A stretch of 64,000 bases of DNA from Salinactinospora qingdaonensis (GCF_039539445.1 NZ_BAABDD010000016.1:1-64000), one strand, 5' to 3'. Shown: positions 41,253-50,417, numbered from the stretch's first letter. Notes: generated by a model from the sequence alone, not told the origin. Numbers and translations: made by a program.

Positions 41253-42263
41253 CTACTCCTCCTCTACCTCTTCTTCGAGCTCTTCCAGCTCTTCTTCCTG
41301 TTCCTCCAGCTCTTCTTCCAGCTCTTCCTCGTCGTCGTCAAAGGCGTCGACGACCTCGGAGGCGATGACTCCCGCGGCGACCCCGGCGGCGGCACCGGCG
41401 ACGACACCGCCCCAACCGCCACCGTCCTCCTCGTGTTCCTCGTGCTCGTGGTGGCCGCCATGGTCGTAGTGGCCGCCGAAGAGCAGGTGGTGACGCTCCA
41501 ACGCCTCGTGGAGCCAGACGTCTAGCTGGGTGGTCCAGTCGACGGTCTCCGCCTCGGAATGAGTGATCCGGAAACAGCCGGCGAGATCGTGGCCCTCGGA
41601 GAACATGCCGCCGCGCTTGTCGAACTCCAGGACGACGTCCATGCCCTCCGCGTCGGCGATGAAGCTCACCTCGATCTCTTCGAACTGGTGGGCGTAGCGC
41701 GGCGCGGGGTGGAACTCGATCTCCTGGAAGAACGGCAGCTCCTGAGCGGTTCCGGGAAGGTGCCCGGCCTCAACCCCGGCGTGCTTGACGACGAACCCCA
41801 AGCGGGCGAACCCCTCAAGGATGCGGTCCTGAGCCAGGAGAGGGTAGACGAAGACGGGGTCGAGGTCGCTCTTGTCAAGAGCGCCGTCGATCGCGACCTC
41901 AGTGCGCAGTGCGGCGCCGACGCCCGGCAGCGTGTCACCGCCGGCCTCCGTGAGGGGGGCCTGCCACGGCACCATGTAGCTGAACGGAATCGACCGGCGC
42001 TCTTCGGCCGCCAACTCCAGGGGACCGGCGACCGGGATGCGCGCGAACTCCACGAGGGGTTCGGCCTCCTCCTCACCGACCTCCACCTCGACTCTGGTCA
42101 GCAGGGCGAGGACGATCTCCTCGATCTCGGTGTCATGATCGCCGCCGACGAGTTCGACGTGTCCTTCCAGCGGCATGCCAGGGCGCACGTGGGGGTTGAC
42201 GAGAACGGTGTCGACGCTGGGGCCGCCCACACCGAACGCGGCGAGGAGACGTTTGAAGACCAT
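41253..42263 (-). CDS. spo0M: Spo0M-family sporulation-control protein with acidic tail
   Basis: ATG 42263 gives 336 residues beginning MVFKRLLAAFGVGGPSVDTVL, the family's typical opening. The arrestin-like Spo0M fold spans about 1-250 (HVRPGMPLEGHVELVGGDHD, RSIPFSYMVPWQAPLT, FSEGHDLAGCFRITH). A His-rich patch (GGHYDHGGHHEHEEHEED) follows, then a Gly/Ala stretch with glycine zipper character (GGVVAGAAAGVAAGVIASEVV) and a run of about 35 mostly Glu residues. Spo0M affects sporulation and cell-shape control in Bacillus. The tail could bind metal or basic partners. Confidence 0.88.
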   Translation of the reverse strand: MVFKRLLAAFGVGGPSVDTVLVNPHVRPGMPLEGHVELVGGDHDTEIEEIVLALLTRVEVEVGEEEAEPLVEFARIPVAGPLELAAEERRSIPFSYMVPWQAPLTEAGGDTLPGVGAALRTEVAIDGALDKSDLDPVFVYPLLAQDRILEGFARLGFVVKHAGVEAGHLPGTAQELPFFQEIEFHPAPRYAHQFEEIEVSFIADAEGMDVVLEFDKRGGMFSEGHDLAGCFRITHSEAETVDWTTQLDVWLHEALERHHLLFGGHYDHGGHHEHEEHEEDGGGWGGVVAGAAAGVAAGVIASEVVDAFDDDEEELEEELEEQEEELEELEEEVEEE

Positions 42264-42429
42264 TATGTCCTTTCCAGACAACGAAAAGCTCCCACCGAGG
42301 GCTGAAGCGACGGCGGCAGGCCGACGTTTCCCGTTCGCCGCCGATCCAGCCGGGGGAGCAGCGTGGTGAGTGAAGATCCACTCGGGGGACGACTTCACTG
42401 TAGAAGCCGGTTCCCGGTGACCGAATCCG

Positions 42430-42689
42430 GCCACGGTCAGCGTTGCCCGACGACCACACAGGCGCGCGGCGCCCCAGCCAGAGGCCGATTCCATCCGCCG
42501 CCATAAGAAACAGACCCCTCCAAACTCCCCAAAAGGACAAAGTAAACAAAATTCCCAATCCTCAAATAAGACCACCTGAGATGAACAAACATCAAACAAA
42601 AAGTAAAACCAAGAGCCGGATTCTCATAGAATGGGAAAACAAGAAGACATCCCTACCCCTCCAGAAGAGAGCACCACGCGGGGAGAGAT
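42430..42689. promoter_or_regulatory. AT-rich island upstream of the small secreted proteins
   Basis: From about 42510 to 42660 the plus strand is A-rich and GC content falls far below the genome level. A small dyad, ATTCT-CAT-AGAAT, lies at 42620-42632, 58 bp before the first start codon. This is probably the promoter region of the secreted-protein pair. Confidence 0.5.
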
Positions 42690-43037
42690 ATGTCCACATA
42701 CACAAGAAAACTTATGGTTCCGCTGGCGGTAGCAGCGGCAGGCAGTCTCGCGCTTGGAGGCGGTGCCGCCGAGGCACTCCGGGCCCACCACGGCAAAGAC
42801 ACGGGGTGGACTTTCCTCCATGACGATGGAGTCGCCGTCCAAGACAACGAGAGCGACGGAAACTCCGTGGAGATTCAGTATCAGCGCCGGGGCTCCCCCG
42901 GCACCACACGCCACCTCTGGAACCACAGCGGAGCCGGTACGACCGCCTATAGCGCCCGCGCATCCACAGTGTTCAAAATACGCATCTGCGAGGAGCGCGA
43001 TTGGGCACCCGATAGCTGTGCATCATGGGTCGCCTAG
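42690..43037 (+). CDS. Small secreted protein, paralog 1
   Basis: ATG 42690 has GGGGAGAG upstream. The 115-residue precursor has a signal peptide (basic start MSTYTRKL, hydrophobic VPLAVAAAGSLALGGG, likely cleavage near residue 29). The mature part of about 85 residues contains GNSVEIQYQRRGSPGTTRHL, WNHSGAG and ends CEERDWAPDSCASWVA. Those two cysteines, 9 residues apart, may form a disulfide. It is clearly paralogous to the next gene. Similar small secreted proteins with this C-terminal pattern occur in Streptomyces, as I recall, without known function. Confidence 0.8.
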   Translation: MSTYTRKLMVPLAVAAAGSLALGGGAAEALRAHHGKDTGWTFLHDDGVAVQDNESDGNSVEIQYQRRGSPGTTRHLWNHSGAGTTAYSARASTVFKIRICEERDWAPDSCASWVA

Positions 43038-43099
43038 CCACCACTTCAAACCTTCCGAAATCCCCATAATGAACAAGAGAAAAGACTGGGGAATTTTTC

Positions 43100-43435
43100 A
43101 TGCGAACGAAAAGGCTCGTACCGTTTTTGGCCATAGCCGCCGCACTCAGCGTGCCGGCCCTCGGCGAAACGGCCCATGCGGCGCTCAGGGTTTACCACGG
43201 TAAGGACAAGGCGATCGCCAACACCCAGGTCTACCTCTACGACAACGAGAACGACGGAAACTCCGTGGAGGCCCAATACCAGCGCCGGGCCTCCCCCGGC
43301 ACCACACGCCACCTCTGGAACCACAGCGGAGGCGGAACGAGAGTCAGCAGCGGTTTCGGATCTAGCGTCATCAAGCTGCGTGTCTGCGAGGAGCGCGATT
43401 GGGCACCCGATAGCTGCACATCATGGGTCGCCTGA
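43100..43435 (+). CDS. Small secreted protein, paralog 2
   Basis: The 111-residue precursor has a signal peptide (MRTKRLVPFLAIAAALSVPA, likely cleavage after ETAHA). The mature part closely follows paralog 1: GNSVEAQYQRRASPGTTRHL, WNHSGGG and CEERDWAPDSCTSWVA, with near-identical DNA over the last third. The signal peptides differ much more than the mature ends, so the pair is a tandem duplication with the C-terminal part under constraint. It lies 150 bp upstream of an ABC exporter pair in the same direction. Confidence 0.8.
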   Translation: MRTKRLVPFLAIAAALSVPALGETAHAALRVYHGKDKAIANTQVYLYDNENDGNSVEAQYQRRASPGTTRHLWNHSGGGTRVSSGFGSSVIKLRVCEERDWAPDSCTSWVA

Positions 43436-43449
43436 GCAACCGGACCGGC

Positions 43450-43468
43450 GGAGACTTCGCCCGTCTCC
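43450..43468 (+). terminator. Small hairpin after the second secreted protein
   Basis: GGAGAC pairs with GTCTCC across a 7-nt loop, 15 bp after the stop. It is weak and could allow read-through into the ABC genes. Confidence 0.3.
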
Positions 43469-43584
43469 CTGGCTTCCCGGTTGACGACGGCCGATAGCAG
43501 CCGCTGACACCGGTGGAACGATCGTGTCCCAGGCCGGGCCACACCCCACGACAACTACCGAGAGTACATATTGCGAGGCACACG

Positions 43585-44265
43585 ATGACAGGCCACGCGC
43601 CGAGCGCCCTCGACGTGGCGGGGCTCGGTTACCGCCTAGGCGGGCGAACGCTGTTTCAAGACGTGAACATGCGGGTGGCGCCGGGAAGATCGATCGTGGT
43701 GACGGGCCCCAGCGGCAGCGGTAAGAGCACTCTGCTGATGTGCCTGCTGGGGCTCTGCAAACCCAGCGCCGGCCGTATCACCGTCGACGGCCAGGAGATC
43801 ACCCGGATGTGGCCACGGGCGCGCGCCCGGCTGCGCCGAACGACCATGGGCATGGTTTTCCAGGACGGGGAGCTGCTCCCCGAACTCAGCCCGGTGGAAA
43901 ACGTCGCCTTGGCCGCTCTGCTCGCCGGACGCGGTCGCCGCGACGCCTACCCGAACGCCCAGCGACTCCTCGACGACCTTGGGGTCCCCTACGCGCACAC
44001 GCGCACGGACGACCTCTCCGGCGGCGAGCGGCAGCGCACGGCGGTAGCGCGTGCGTTGATCACCGAGCCCACCGTGCTGCTGGCCGACGAGCCCACGGGC
44101 GCCCTCGACCCGGAAAGCAGAGACAACGTCGCCGAAACCCTGTTCTCATTGCCTCGCGAACGCGGGTGCGCGCTGCTCGTGGTCACCCACGATCGCCACG
44201 TCGCCGGCTACGGAGACCAGCGGGTGCGATTGGACGCGGGACACCTGGCCGAGGTGGCGGGATGA
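43585..44265 (+). CDS. ABC transporter ATP-binding protein (MacB/LolD type)
   Basis: ATG 43585 gives 226 residues. Walker A GPSGSGKST is at 41-49, then MGMVFQDGELLPELSPVENVAL (Q-loop), signature LSGGERQRTAVARAL, Walker B VLLADEPTGALD and the switch His in LLVVTHD. The DEPTGALDPE text is typical of the MacB/LolD/FtsE group that works with FtsX-type permeases, which is what the next gene encodes. The stop overlaps the permease start (ATGA). With the secreted proteins upstream it may form an export or self-protection unit. Confidence 0.9.
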   Translation: MTGHAPSALDVAGLGYRLGGRTLFQDVNMRVAPGRSIVVTGPSGSGKSTLLMCLLGLCKPSAGRITVDGQEITRMWPRARARLRRTTMGMVFQDGELLPELSPVENVALAALLAGRGRRDAYPNAQRLLDDLGVPYAHTRTDDLSGGERQRTAVARALITEPTVLLADEPTGALDPESRDNVAETLFSLPRERGCALLVVTHDRHVAGYGDQRVRLDAGHLAEVAG

Positions 44266-46478
44266 GGGAAAGGGGACTCGGCGCGGCGCTGCTGCGGATC
44301 GGGTGGTCGGCCGGGAAAGGCACACCGGGCGACCGGACGCGCTTTCTCGCTTTGGCGCTGGCTTCACTGGCGTTGACGTGTGCTCTCCTTGGCCTGGTGG
44401 CGGTCGTGGCCACCTTCGACGGCCGTGGCGCGCGGGCCGAGGCTCGCTCCCCGGTCGTGATCTCCGCGGAGCAGGACGGGCCCCCGGTCGGGCTGTGGGA
44501 GGAGCACCGGGACTCCATCGGTGAGGCCGGTCTATCCGTGGTCTACCTGACGGCACTCGACGAGACAGCTCCACCTCCACCGGGGCTCCCCCGGTGGCCG
44601 GCTCCCGGAGAGGTCTATCTCTCGCCCGGGCTCGTCGCCGACGGTGCCACCCAGACCGTCGAGACACGCTATGGCCGGCTCGTCGGCGTGATCGGCTCCT
44701 CAGGAGTGATCTCTTCCCGCGAACGGCTCATCTACGTCGGGGTGGAGCAGGGAGCGCGGGCCGAGCGACCGTCGGTGTTCGAGATCGCCGGCTTCGGCGC
44801 TTCCGCTGCTCCGATCCTGTTCGGCGACTCGGCCACCCTGCTCGGTAGAGCGGCGGCCGAACTGATGGTCGCCGCCTACGGTGTGCTGGTGCTGCTGCCT
44901 GCTCTGGCGCTGGGCGTTGTGGCCGCGCGGTTCGGCGCCTACGACCGGGACCGCCGCACCGCGCTGCTGCACGCGCTCGGCGCGGGCAACCGGCAGCGAG
45001 TGCTGGTGGCTCTCGGCGAGTCGGCGCTTCCGGTGGCGGTGGGACTGGCCGCGGGGACGGCGCTGGCGGCACTGTCGCTGTCGGCCGGTGTAGCACTGCC
45101 CGGATTCGACTACACGGTCTACGCGGCCGACCTACGGCGCTGGTGGTGGGCGGTGGTGCTGGCTCTCACCGCAGCGGCGCTCGCGCTGCCGACCGCCACC
45201 GTCATGCTACGGGCGCGGCCCGGGCGCCGACGCAGGTGGCTGCGCCCGTTGGGGCGGCGTTCCGGGACATGGCGGATCGGCCTGTTCGCGCTGTCGCTGT
45301 TCATCGCGCAGGGGGCTGCCTTCCTGCCTCCCGGGAGCCCGTTCGGTGTCCCCGTGTACGCGGTGGGACTGTTCGGGACCGCGGCACTGTTGCCCGCCGC
45401 GTTCGCGGCCCTGACCGCTGCCGTGGGCCGGATCGTGGCGGCGTTGGGGCGTGGCCACGCCGCTGTCGTGGTGGCGGGCCGCTGGTGCGCCGCCCACCCC
45501 GGCGTCATCGCCCGGTTGGTCGCTCCGGTGGTCATCGGTGTCATCGTCGTCGTGCATATCCAATACTTCGCCGCCTCGGGCTCCTCGGGTCTGGCGCGGG
45601 CACGGGCCTCCCAGGAACGGGTAGGTGACTCCGTGCTGCTGATCGAACCGCAGCGGCTCACCGAGGAACGGGTGGCCGCGATCGAGGACGCACTCCCCGA
45701 GCAGAGCCACCTCCTGGCCGTGCGCCCCGCCGCGGGCGCGAGCGGCGCAGCCACCGCCATACGCGGCCCGTGCGCGGCACTGCGGGAGATGGAGGTGGCG
45801 TGTTCTCCAACCCCCACCGTCTTGACGGCATCGGACGGTGATACGCGCGCTCAGGAACTGCTGCACTGGTTGAGCGGTGGGCCGGCCGGTGACGTGACCG
45901 TGCGGGTCGCCCCCATAGCGGATTCGGAACCCGCCGAGAACGACCGCCCGCAGGCCAAACTGGTCGTGCTCAGTCCCCCTACGACGGCGCCGTCGCTGGA
46001 CCAGCTCAAAAACCGGGTTCTCCCAGTGCTGGCGCCGGGGGCCACGGTCACCCGTTTCGGGGAGAGCTGGCTGCTCGGGGCGGTCGACGACGATCGGCGC
46101 GCCGAGTGGGGAGTGCTGTTGGGCCTGTGTGGGCTGGTCCTGCTCACCACAGCGGCCATGGTCAGCGCCAGTGCCGAATTTCTGCGCTTCGCCCGCGCAC
46201 TGGGGCCGTTGACCGCCCTCACCGAACGCCGTGGCCTGTTCATCAGAGTCGCGCTGGGGTTTTTGACCTTACCGCTGCTTGGGGCGGGAGGCTGCGCGGC
46301 GGCACTGACGCTCGGACTGAGCGGCACGCTGCGCCAGACCCTGGATATCCCGATGCCCCCGCCCTCGTCGCTGGCTGCGCTCCTGGGCGGGTGTGCGGCG
46401 TTGGCGCTGACCGCCGGGGGCTACGCGGGGGGCAGCGCCGCCCGCGGTGCCGCCCACTGGCGCCCCGGTCAGGGGTGA
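44262..46478 (+). CDS. FtsX-like ABC permease, large
   Basis: ATG 44262 overlaps the ATPase stop; the product is 738 residues. About ten hydrophobic segments are arranged as TM1 (about 30-52), a large extracytoplasmic domain, a four-span block, basic loops (RARPGRRRRWLRPLGRR), a second extracytoplasmic domain and a final block. This is the duplicated FtsX layout seen in antimicrobial-peptide and lipoprotein exporters. Together with the ATPase it probably moves or detaches a hydrophobic or peptide substrate from the membrane. The substrate is unknown. Confidence 0.85.
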   Translation: MRERGLGAALLRIGWSAGKGTPGDRTRFLALALASLALTCALLGLVAVVATFDGRGARAEARSPVVISAEQDGPPVGLWEEHRDSIGEAGLSVVYLTALDETAPPPPGLPRWPAPGEVYLSPGLVADGATQTVETRYGRLVGVIGSSGVISSRERLIYVGVEQGARAERPSVFEIAGFGASAAPILFGDSATLLGRAAAELMVAAYGVLVLLPALALGVVAARFGAYDRDRRTALLHALGAGNRQRVLVALGESALPVAVGLAAGTALAALSLSAGVALPGFDYTVYAADLRRWWWAVVLALTAAALALPTATVMLRARPGRRRRWLRPLGRRSGTWRIGLFALSLFIAQGAAFLPPGSPFGVPVYAVGLFGTAALLPAAFAALTAAVGRIVAALGRGHAAVVVAGRWCAAHPGVIARLVAPVVIGVIVVVHIQYFAASGSSGLARARASQERVGDSVLLIEPQRLTEERVAAIEDALPEQSHLLAVRPAAGASGAATAIRGPCAALREMEVACSPTPTVLTASDGDTRAQELLHWLSGGPAGDVTVRVAPIADSEPAENDRPQAKLVVLSPPTTAPSLDQLKNRVLPVLAPGATVTRFGESWLLGAVDDDRRAEWGVLLGLCGLVLLTTAAMVSASAEFLRFARALGPLTALTERRGLFIRVALGFLTLPLLGAGGCAAALTLGLSGTLRQTLDIPMPPPSSLAALLGGCAALALTAGGYAGGSAARGAAHWRPGQG

Positions 46479-46536
46479 CCGGCTGGCGGTGAGGTGCCGG
46501 GCCGAGGCGGCCCTCCCCCGGTATCGCCACAAGAAT

Positions 46537-46576
46537 GGCTGCCGGCTATTCTCGATGCCCGGAATAGCCGGCAGCC
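46537..46576 (+). terminator. Terminator of the ABC operon
   Basis: GGCTGCCGGCTATTC (46537-46551) pairs perfectly with GAATAGCCGGCAGCC (46562-46576), loop 10, 58 bp after the permease stop. Confidence 0.75.
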
Positions 46577-46836
46577 ACACGTCGCGACGATCATGGCCGC
46601 CCCTTCGGCGGCCGGCGCGGCCAGGCATGGCTAGGCGGCCGAGCGGCAGCGGAGCCGGAGCGGCAGCACGGGGCGGTGGCCCCGGCGGCACACGACCGGC
46701 CCTGAGGCGACGCGATCCCCACACACCGAGGTAGGACACGAGGCCGCCCGCTGCGCCAAAGGATCGCTGAGCCACACGTCTGCGCCCCGTGCGAGGAGCC
46801 TCACCCGCACAGGACGAGCCAGGAACCCCGAACCTC

Positions 46837-48924
46837 ATGCGCACACTGCTGATCGACAACTACGACTCCTTCACCTACAACCTGTATCAGCTCCTGGGCC
46901 AGGTGAACGGCGCGCCACCCACCGTGGTCCGCAACGACACCCCCTGGCGGGAGCTACCGCTGGGCGAGGTGGACAACATCGTGATCTCACCCGGTCCCGG
47001 CCGTCCGCAGCGCGCCGACGATGTCGGGGTCAGTGCCCGCGCGATCCGCGAAAGCGGCCTGCCGATCCTGGGCATCTGCCTAGGACACCAGGGCATCGCC
47101 CACCTGTACGGCGGCGAGGTCGCCCACGCCCCCGCGCCGATGCACGGCCGGGTCGGCGAAATCCACCACACCGGCCAGACCATCTTCGAGGCTCTGCCCT
47201 CCCCGTTCAGGGCGGTGCGGTACCACTCGCTGGCCGTGACCCGGCTGCCCGCCGCACTCCAAGGGCTCGCCTGGACCGGCGACGGGGTGCTGATGGGGCT
47301 GCGTCACCGCCACGCCCCGCTGTGGGGCGTACAGTTCCACCCCGAGTCGATCGCCACCGAGCACGGACACGACCTGCTCGCCCGTTTCCGCGACCTCACC
47401 CCAGCCCGACGCCGGCGCGTCCCGGCCCTGCCGGCGGCACCGGCCTCACCCGAGCGCCTTGCCTACAACGTGCAGATGCGGCGGCTACCGCTGCTCCCCG
47501 ACCCGGAAACCGCCCACGAGACGCTGTTCGGCGATGCCCACACCCGTTTCTGGCTCGACAGCAGCCTCGTCGCCGACGGGCTGTCCCGGTTCTCTTTCAT
47601 GGGCGACGGCAGCGGTCCACACGCCGAGCACGTCAGCTACCGAGTCGACGAGGGGACCGTCACCGTGCGTCGCCCCGGACGGGAGCCCGAACGGATACCC
47701 CAGCCCTTCTTCGATTACCTCAACACCCAACTACGCCAGCGCCATGTGGCACCACCCGCGGACCTGCCCTTCGAGTTCAACCTCGGCTACGTCGGCTATC
47801 TCGGCTACGAACTCAAAGCCGAGACCGGCGGCGCTGCCGCCCACCGCGCCGAAACACCCGACGCGGCGCTGCTGTTCGTCGACCGGATGCTGGTGCTCGA
47901 CCACGCCGAAGGGGTCAGCTACCTGCTGTGCCTGAGCCCACGAGCCGACGACCCCGCGACCACGGCGTGGCTGGAGGCCACCGAGGAGCGGCTGCGCTCA
48001 CTGCCCCCCGCGTCCCAGGCGAGCACGACACCGCTGACGAGGCCGTGCCCCCGAGCCGATACCGAGCTGAGAGGGCAGGGAGTCGAACTGCGCCACGACC
48101 GGGAGGACTACCTCAAACGCATCGCCGAGTGCCTGTCCGAGATCGGCGACGGCGAATCCTACGAGGTCTGCCTGACCAACACCGCTACGAAGAACGTCGC
48201 GCTCGACGCCCGACGCGCATACGCGCACCTGCGCACGCTCAGCCCGGTGCCCTACGGAGCGCTGCTGGAGTTCCCCGAACTGCGCGTGCTCAGCGCTTCC
48301 CCGGAGCGTTTCCTGTCGGTCAGCGCGGCCGGCCGGGTGGAGTCCAAACCCATCAAAGGCACGCGCCCACGCGGACAAAGCCCGGAACACGACGCCTGGC
48401 TGCGCGCGGACCTGCTGGGCAGCGAGAAGGATCGTGCCGAGAACCTGATGATCGTCGACCTGGTCCGCAACGACCTCGCCACCGTGTGCGAGATCGGTTC
48501 GGTGCACGTTCCCCAGTCGTTCCAGGTAGAGACCTACGCGCCGGTGCACCAACTCATCTCGACCGTCCGGGGGCGGCTGCGGGCCGCTACCTCGGCCGTG
48601 GACTGCGTCCGCGCCGCATTCCCCGGTGGCTCGATGACCGGAGCGCCCAAGGTCCGCACCATGGCCATCATCGACCGCCTCGAAGAGGGACCGCGCGGGG
48701 TCTACTCGGGGGCGTTGGGGTGGTTCGGTCTCAGCGGTGCGGCCGACCTGAGCATCGTCATCCGCACCCTCGTGGCCACCGACGAGCGGGTCAGCTTCGG
48801 CACCGGCGGGGCCATCGTCGCCCTGTCCGACCCGGTCGAGGAGTTCACCGAGACCATGGTCAAGGCCCAGACCATGGCCGCTGTCCTGACACCCGGCGGG
48901 GAGACTCCCGCTCCGGCCGGGTGA
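46837..48924 (+). CDS. pabAB: Fused aminodeoxychorismate synthase (PabA-PabB)
   Basis: ATG 46837 gives 695 residues starting MRTLLIDNYDSFTYNLYQLL. The N-terminal glutamine amidotransferase domain has GICLGHQG with nucleophile Cys 81 and the FHPES group with His 168 and Glu 170. The C-terminal chorismate-binding domain has SPERFLSV, PIKGTRPRG (the Lys is diagnostic for aminodeoxychorismate rather than anthranilate synthase), LVRNDLATVCE and FPGGSMTGAPK. It makes 4-amino-4-deoxychorismate for p-aminobenzoate and folate, or a secondary metabolite. No pabC or biosynthetic cluster lies beside it. Confidence 0.93.
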   Translation: MRTLLIDNYDSFTYNLYQLLGQVNGAPPTVVRNDTPWRELPLGEVDNIVISPGPGRPQRADDVGVSARAIRESGLPILGICLGHQGIAHLYGGEVAHAPAPMHGRVGEIHHTGQTIFEALPSPFRAVRYHSLAVTRLPAALQGLAWTGDGVLMGLRHRHAPLWGVQFHPESIATEHGHDLLARFRDLTPARRRRVPALPAAPASPERLAYNVQMRRLPLLPDPETAHETLFGDAHTRFWLDSSLVADGLSRFSFMGDGSGPHAEHVSYRVDEGTVTVRRPGREPERIPQPFFDYLNTQLRQRHVAPPADLPFEFNLGYVGYLGYELKAETGGAAAHRAETPDAALLFVDRMLVLDHAEGVSYLLCLSPRADDPATTAWLEATEERLRSLPPASQASTTPLTRPCPRADTELRGQGVELRHDREDYLKRIAECLSEIGDGESYEVCLTNTATKNVALDARRAYAHLRTLSPVPYGALLEFPELRVLSASPERFLSVSAAGRVESKPIKGTRPRGQSPEHDAWLRADLLGSEKDRAENLMIVDLVRNDLATVCEIGSVHVPQSFQVETYAPVHQLISTVRGRLRAATSAVDCVRAAFPGGSMTGAPKVRTMAIIDRLEEGPRGVYSGALGWFGLSGAADLSIVIRTLVATDERVSFGTGGAIVALSDPVEEFTETMVKAQTMAAVLTPGGETPAPAG

Positions 48925-48948
48925 CGTCCGGTTTTCCTCGCGTCCTGG

Positions 48949-49911
48949 CTACCCCTCGGCGGCATCCGGGACGAAGCTTTTGGTGCGCCGGAGCCCGGCC
49001 GCGCGGCCTTTACCGGCCACGACCAGCGCCATCTTGCGCGACGCCTCGTCGAGCATCTCGTCGCCGAGCATCACCGCGCCGCGCCGCTGCACCGTAGTGG
49101 CGTGCTCATAGGCGTCAAGGATGAGTTCGGCATGGTCGTAGTCCTCTTGGGAGGGAGCGTAGATCTCGTTGCCCGCCTCCACCTGGCTCGGGTGCAGCAC
49201 CCACTTACCGTCATAGCCCAGCGCGGCGGTGCGCCCGGCGGCGCGGCGAAACCCTTCAACGTCGCGTATCTGTAGGTAGGGACCATCAATGGCCTGTAGG
49301 TCGTTGGCACGCGCGGCCATCAGCATGCGCATCAGCACATAGTGGTAGGCGTCGCCGGGCTCGTAGCCGGGCGGCTGCTCCCCCACCACGAGAGTCTTCA
49401 TGTTGAGCGAGGCCATGAAGTCGGCCGGACCGTAGACCAGCGTCTCCACGCGGGGCGAGGCGGCAGCGATGTCGTCGACGTTGACCAGCCCACGGGCGTC
49501 CTCGATCTGAGCCTCGATACCGATCCGGCCGACCTCCAGACCGTTGGCCCGCTCGATCTGGGTGAGCAACAGGTCCAGCCACCGCACATGGCTCGCCTCG
49601 GTCACCTTGGGCAGCACTAGACAGTCGAGGGCGGCTCCGGCCCCCTCGACGACGGTGATGACATCGCGGTAGGTCCACTCGGTCGTGAGGTCGTTGACCC
49701 GCACGGTGCGGACCTTGCCGTCCCATCCACCCTCGTTCAGCGCCGCCACGACCGTGTCACGCGCCGCGTCCTTTTCGAGCGGCGCGACGGCGTCCTCCAG
49801 GTCCAGGAAGAACGCATCCACAGCCAGCCCGCGCGCCTTGTCGATGAACCGCGGGTTCGAGCCCGGAACCGCCAGAACCGACCGCCGCGACCGCGAGACT
49901 GTCGCACTCAT
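48949..49911 (-). CDS. CoA-ester lyase of the HpcH/HpaI (CitE-like) family
   Basis: The product is 320 residues from ATG 49911 (49917 is an alternative). Family features are RSVLAVPGSNPRFIDKA, FFLDLEDAVAP, VRVNDLTTEW, CLVLPKVTEASHV, IGIEAQIEDARGLVNVDDIAAASPRVE (metal-binding Glu), LVYGPADFMASL, and GYDGKWVLHPSQVEAGNEIYAP. It most resembles malyl-CoA/beta-methylmalyl-CoA lyases, which split the CoA ester to glyoxylate plus acetyl- or propionyl-CoA. Its substrate cannot be settled from sequence. Convergent with pabAB, 24 bp between stops. Confidence 0.85.
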   Translation of the reverse strand: MSATVSRSRRSVLAVPGSNPRFIDKARGLAVDAFFLDLEDAVAPLEKDAARDTVVAALNEGGWDGKVRTVRVNDLTTEWTYRDVITVVEGAGAALDCLVLPKVTEASHVRWLDLLLTQIERANGLEVGRIGIEAQIEDARGLVNVDDIAAASPRVETLVYGPADFMASLNMKTLVVGEQPPGYEPGDAYHYVLMRMLMAARANDLQAIDGPYLQIRDVEGFRRAAGRTAALGYDGKWVLHPSQVEAGNEIYAPSQEDYDHAELILDAYEHATTVQRRGAVMLGDEMLDEASRKMALVVAGKGRAAGLRRTKSFVPDAAEG

Positions 49912-50417
49912 GAACACCTCTTCTCACCGGTTCTCCCCGCCGACGCCCCAAGTCTGGCACCCGAGCCGACGGCCGGTTGTGGACACCCTCTCCCAGGTTT
50001 GCTCAGCAAGGCCGCGTAAGCTGGCGCCCTCCCCAGGCACAGCCGAGCTGGGCAGGGCAACGCGGAGATCACCAGGGGCGACCTTGCGGCGCCGCGCCAG
50101 CATTGCCCGCCCGTTACGGCAGTGTGACTTTGGGGTGAACTGCGCCCATGTTTGACGTAACGTTTTCCGCTAGCGGGACAAACCGCCCCGAATAATGCGA
50201 ATCAGACTGTTCCCCACGGTTCCCCGCCACGTGAGCGGCATCGTCGAAGCGACGCACCGGGAGAACACCGGCACCAATCCGCGCAGCCCCAGAACCTGAC
50301 CAAACCAGACAAACACGGCACCCCGTTACGGCGCCGATCGAGGAAGCGGGAACCCACAACGAGCTCCGCGCCCCGGGGCAGGAGGAATCTCCCGCATCCA
50401 CACGGGAGAGGACGCCA
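49912..50417. other. Divergent intergenic region, about 500 bp
   Basis: It separates the lyase and the molybdoenzyme. The middle (about 50130-50230) is AT-richer, with short palindromes such as TTCCGCTAGCGG. A hairpin near the molybdoenzyme start (CTCCCGCATCCACACGGGAG) overlaps its ribosome-binding area. I see no known riboswitch fold and no gene. Confidence 0.45.

Noticed and set aside
49912..50417. A riboswitch upstream of the molybdoenzyme (Moco or other)
   Set aside because: Only a small hairpin near the start is visible; I could not match the conserved core of any riboswitch class.
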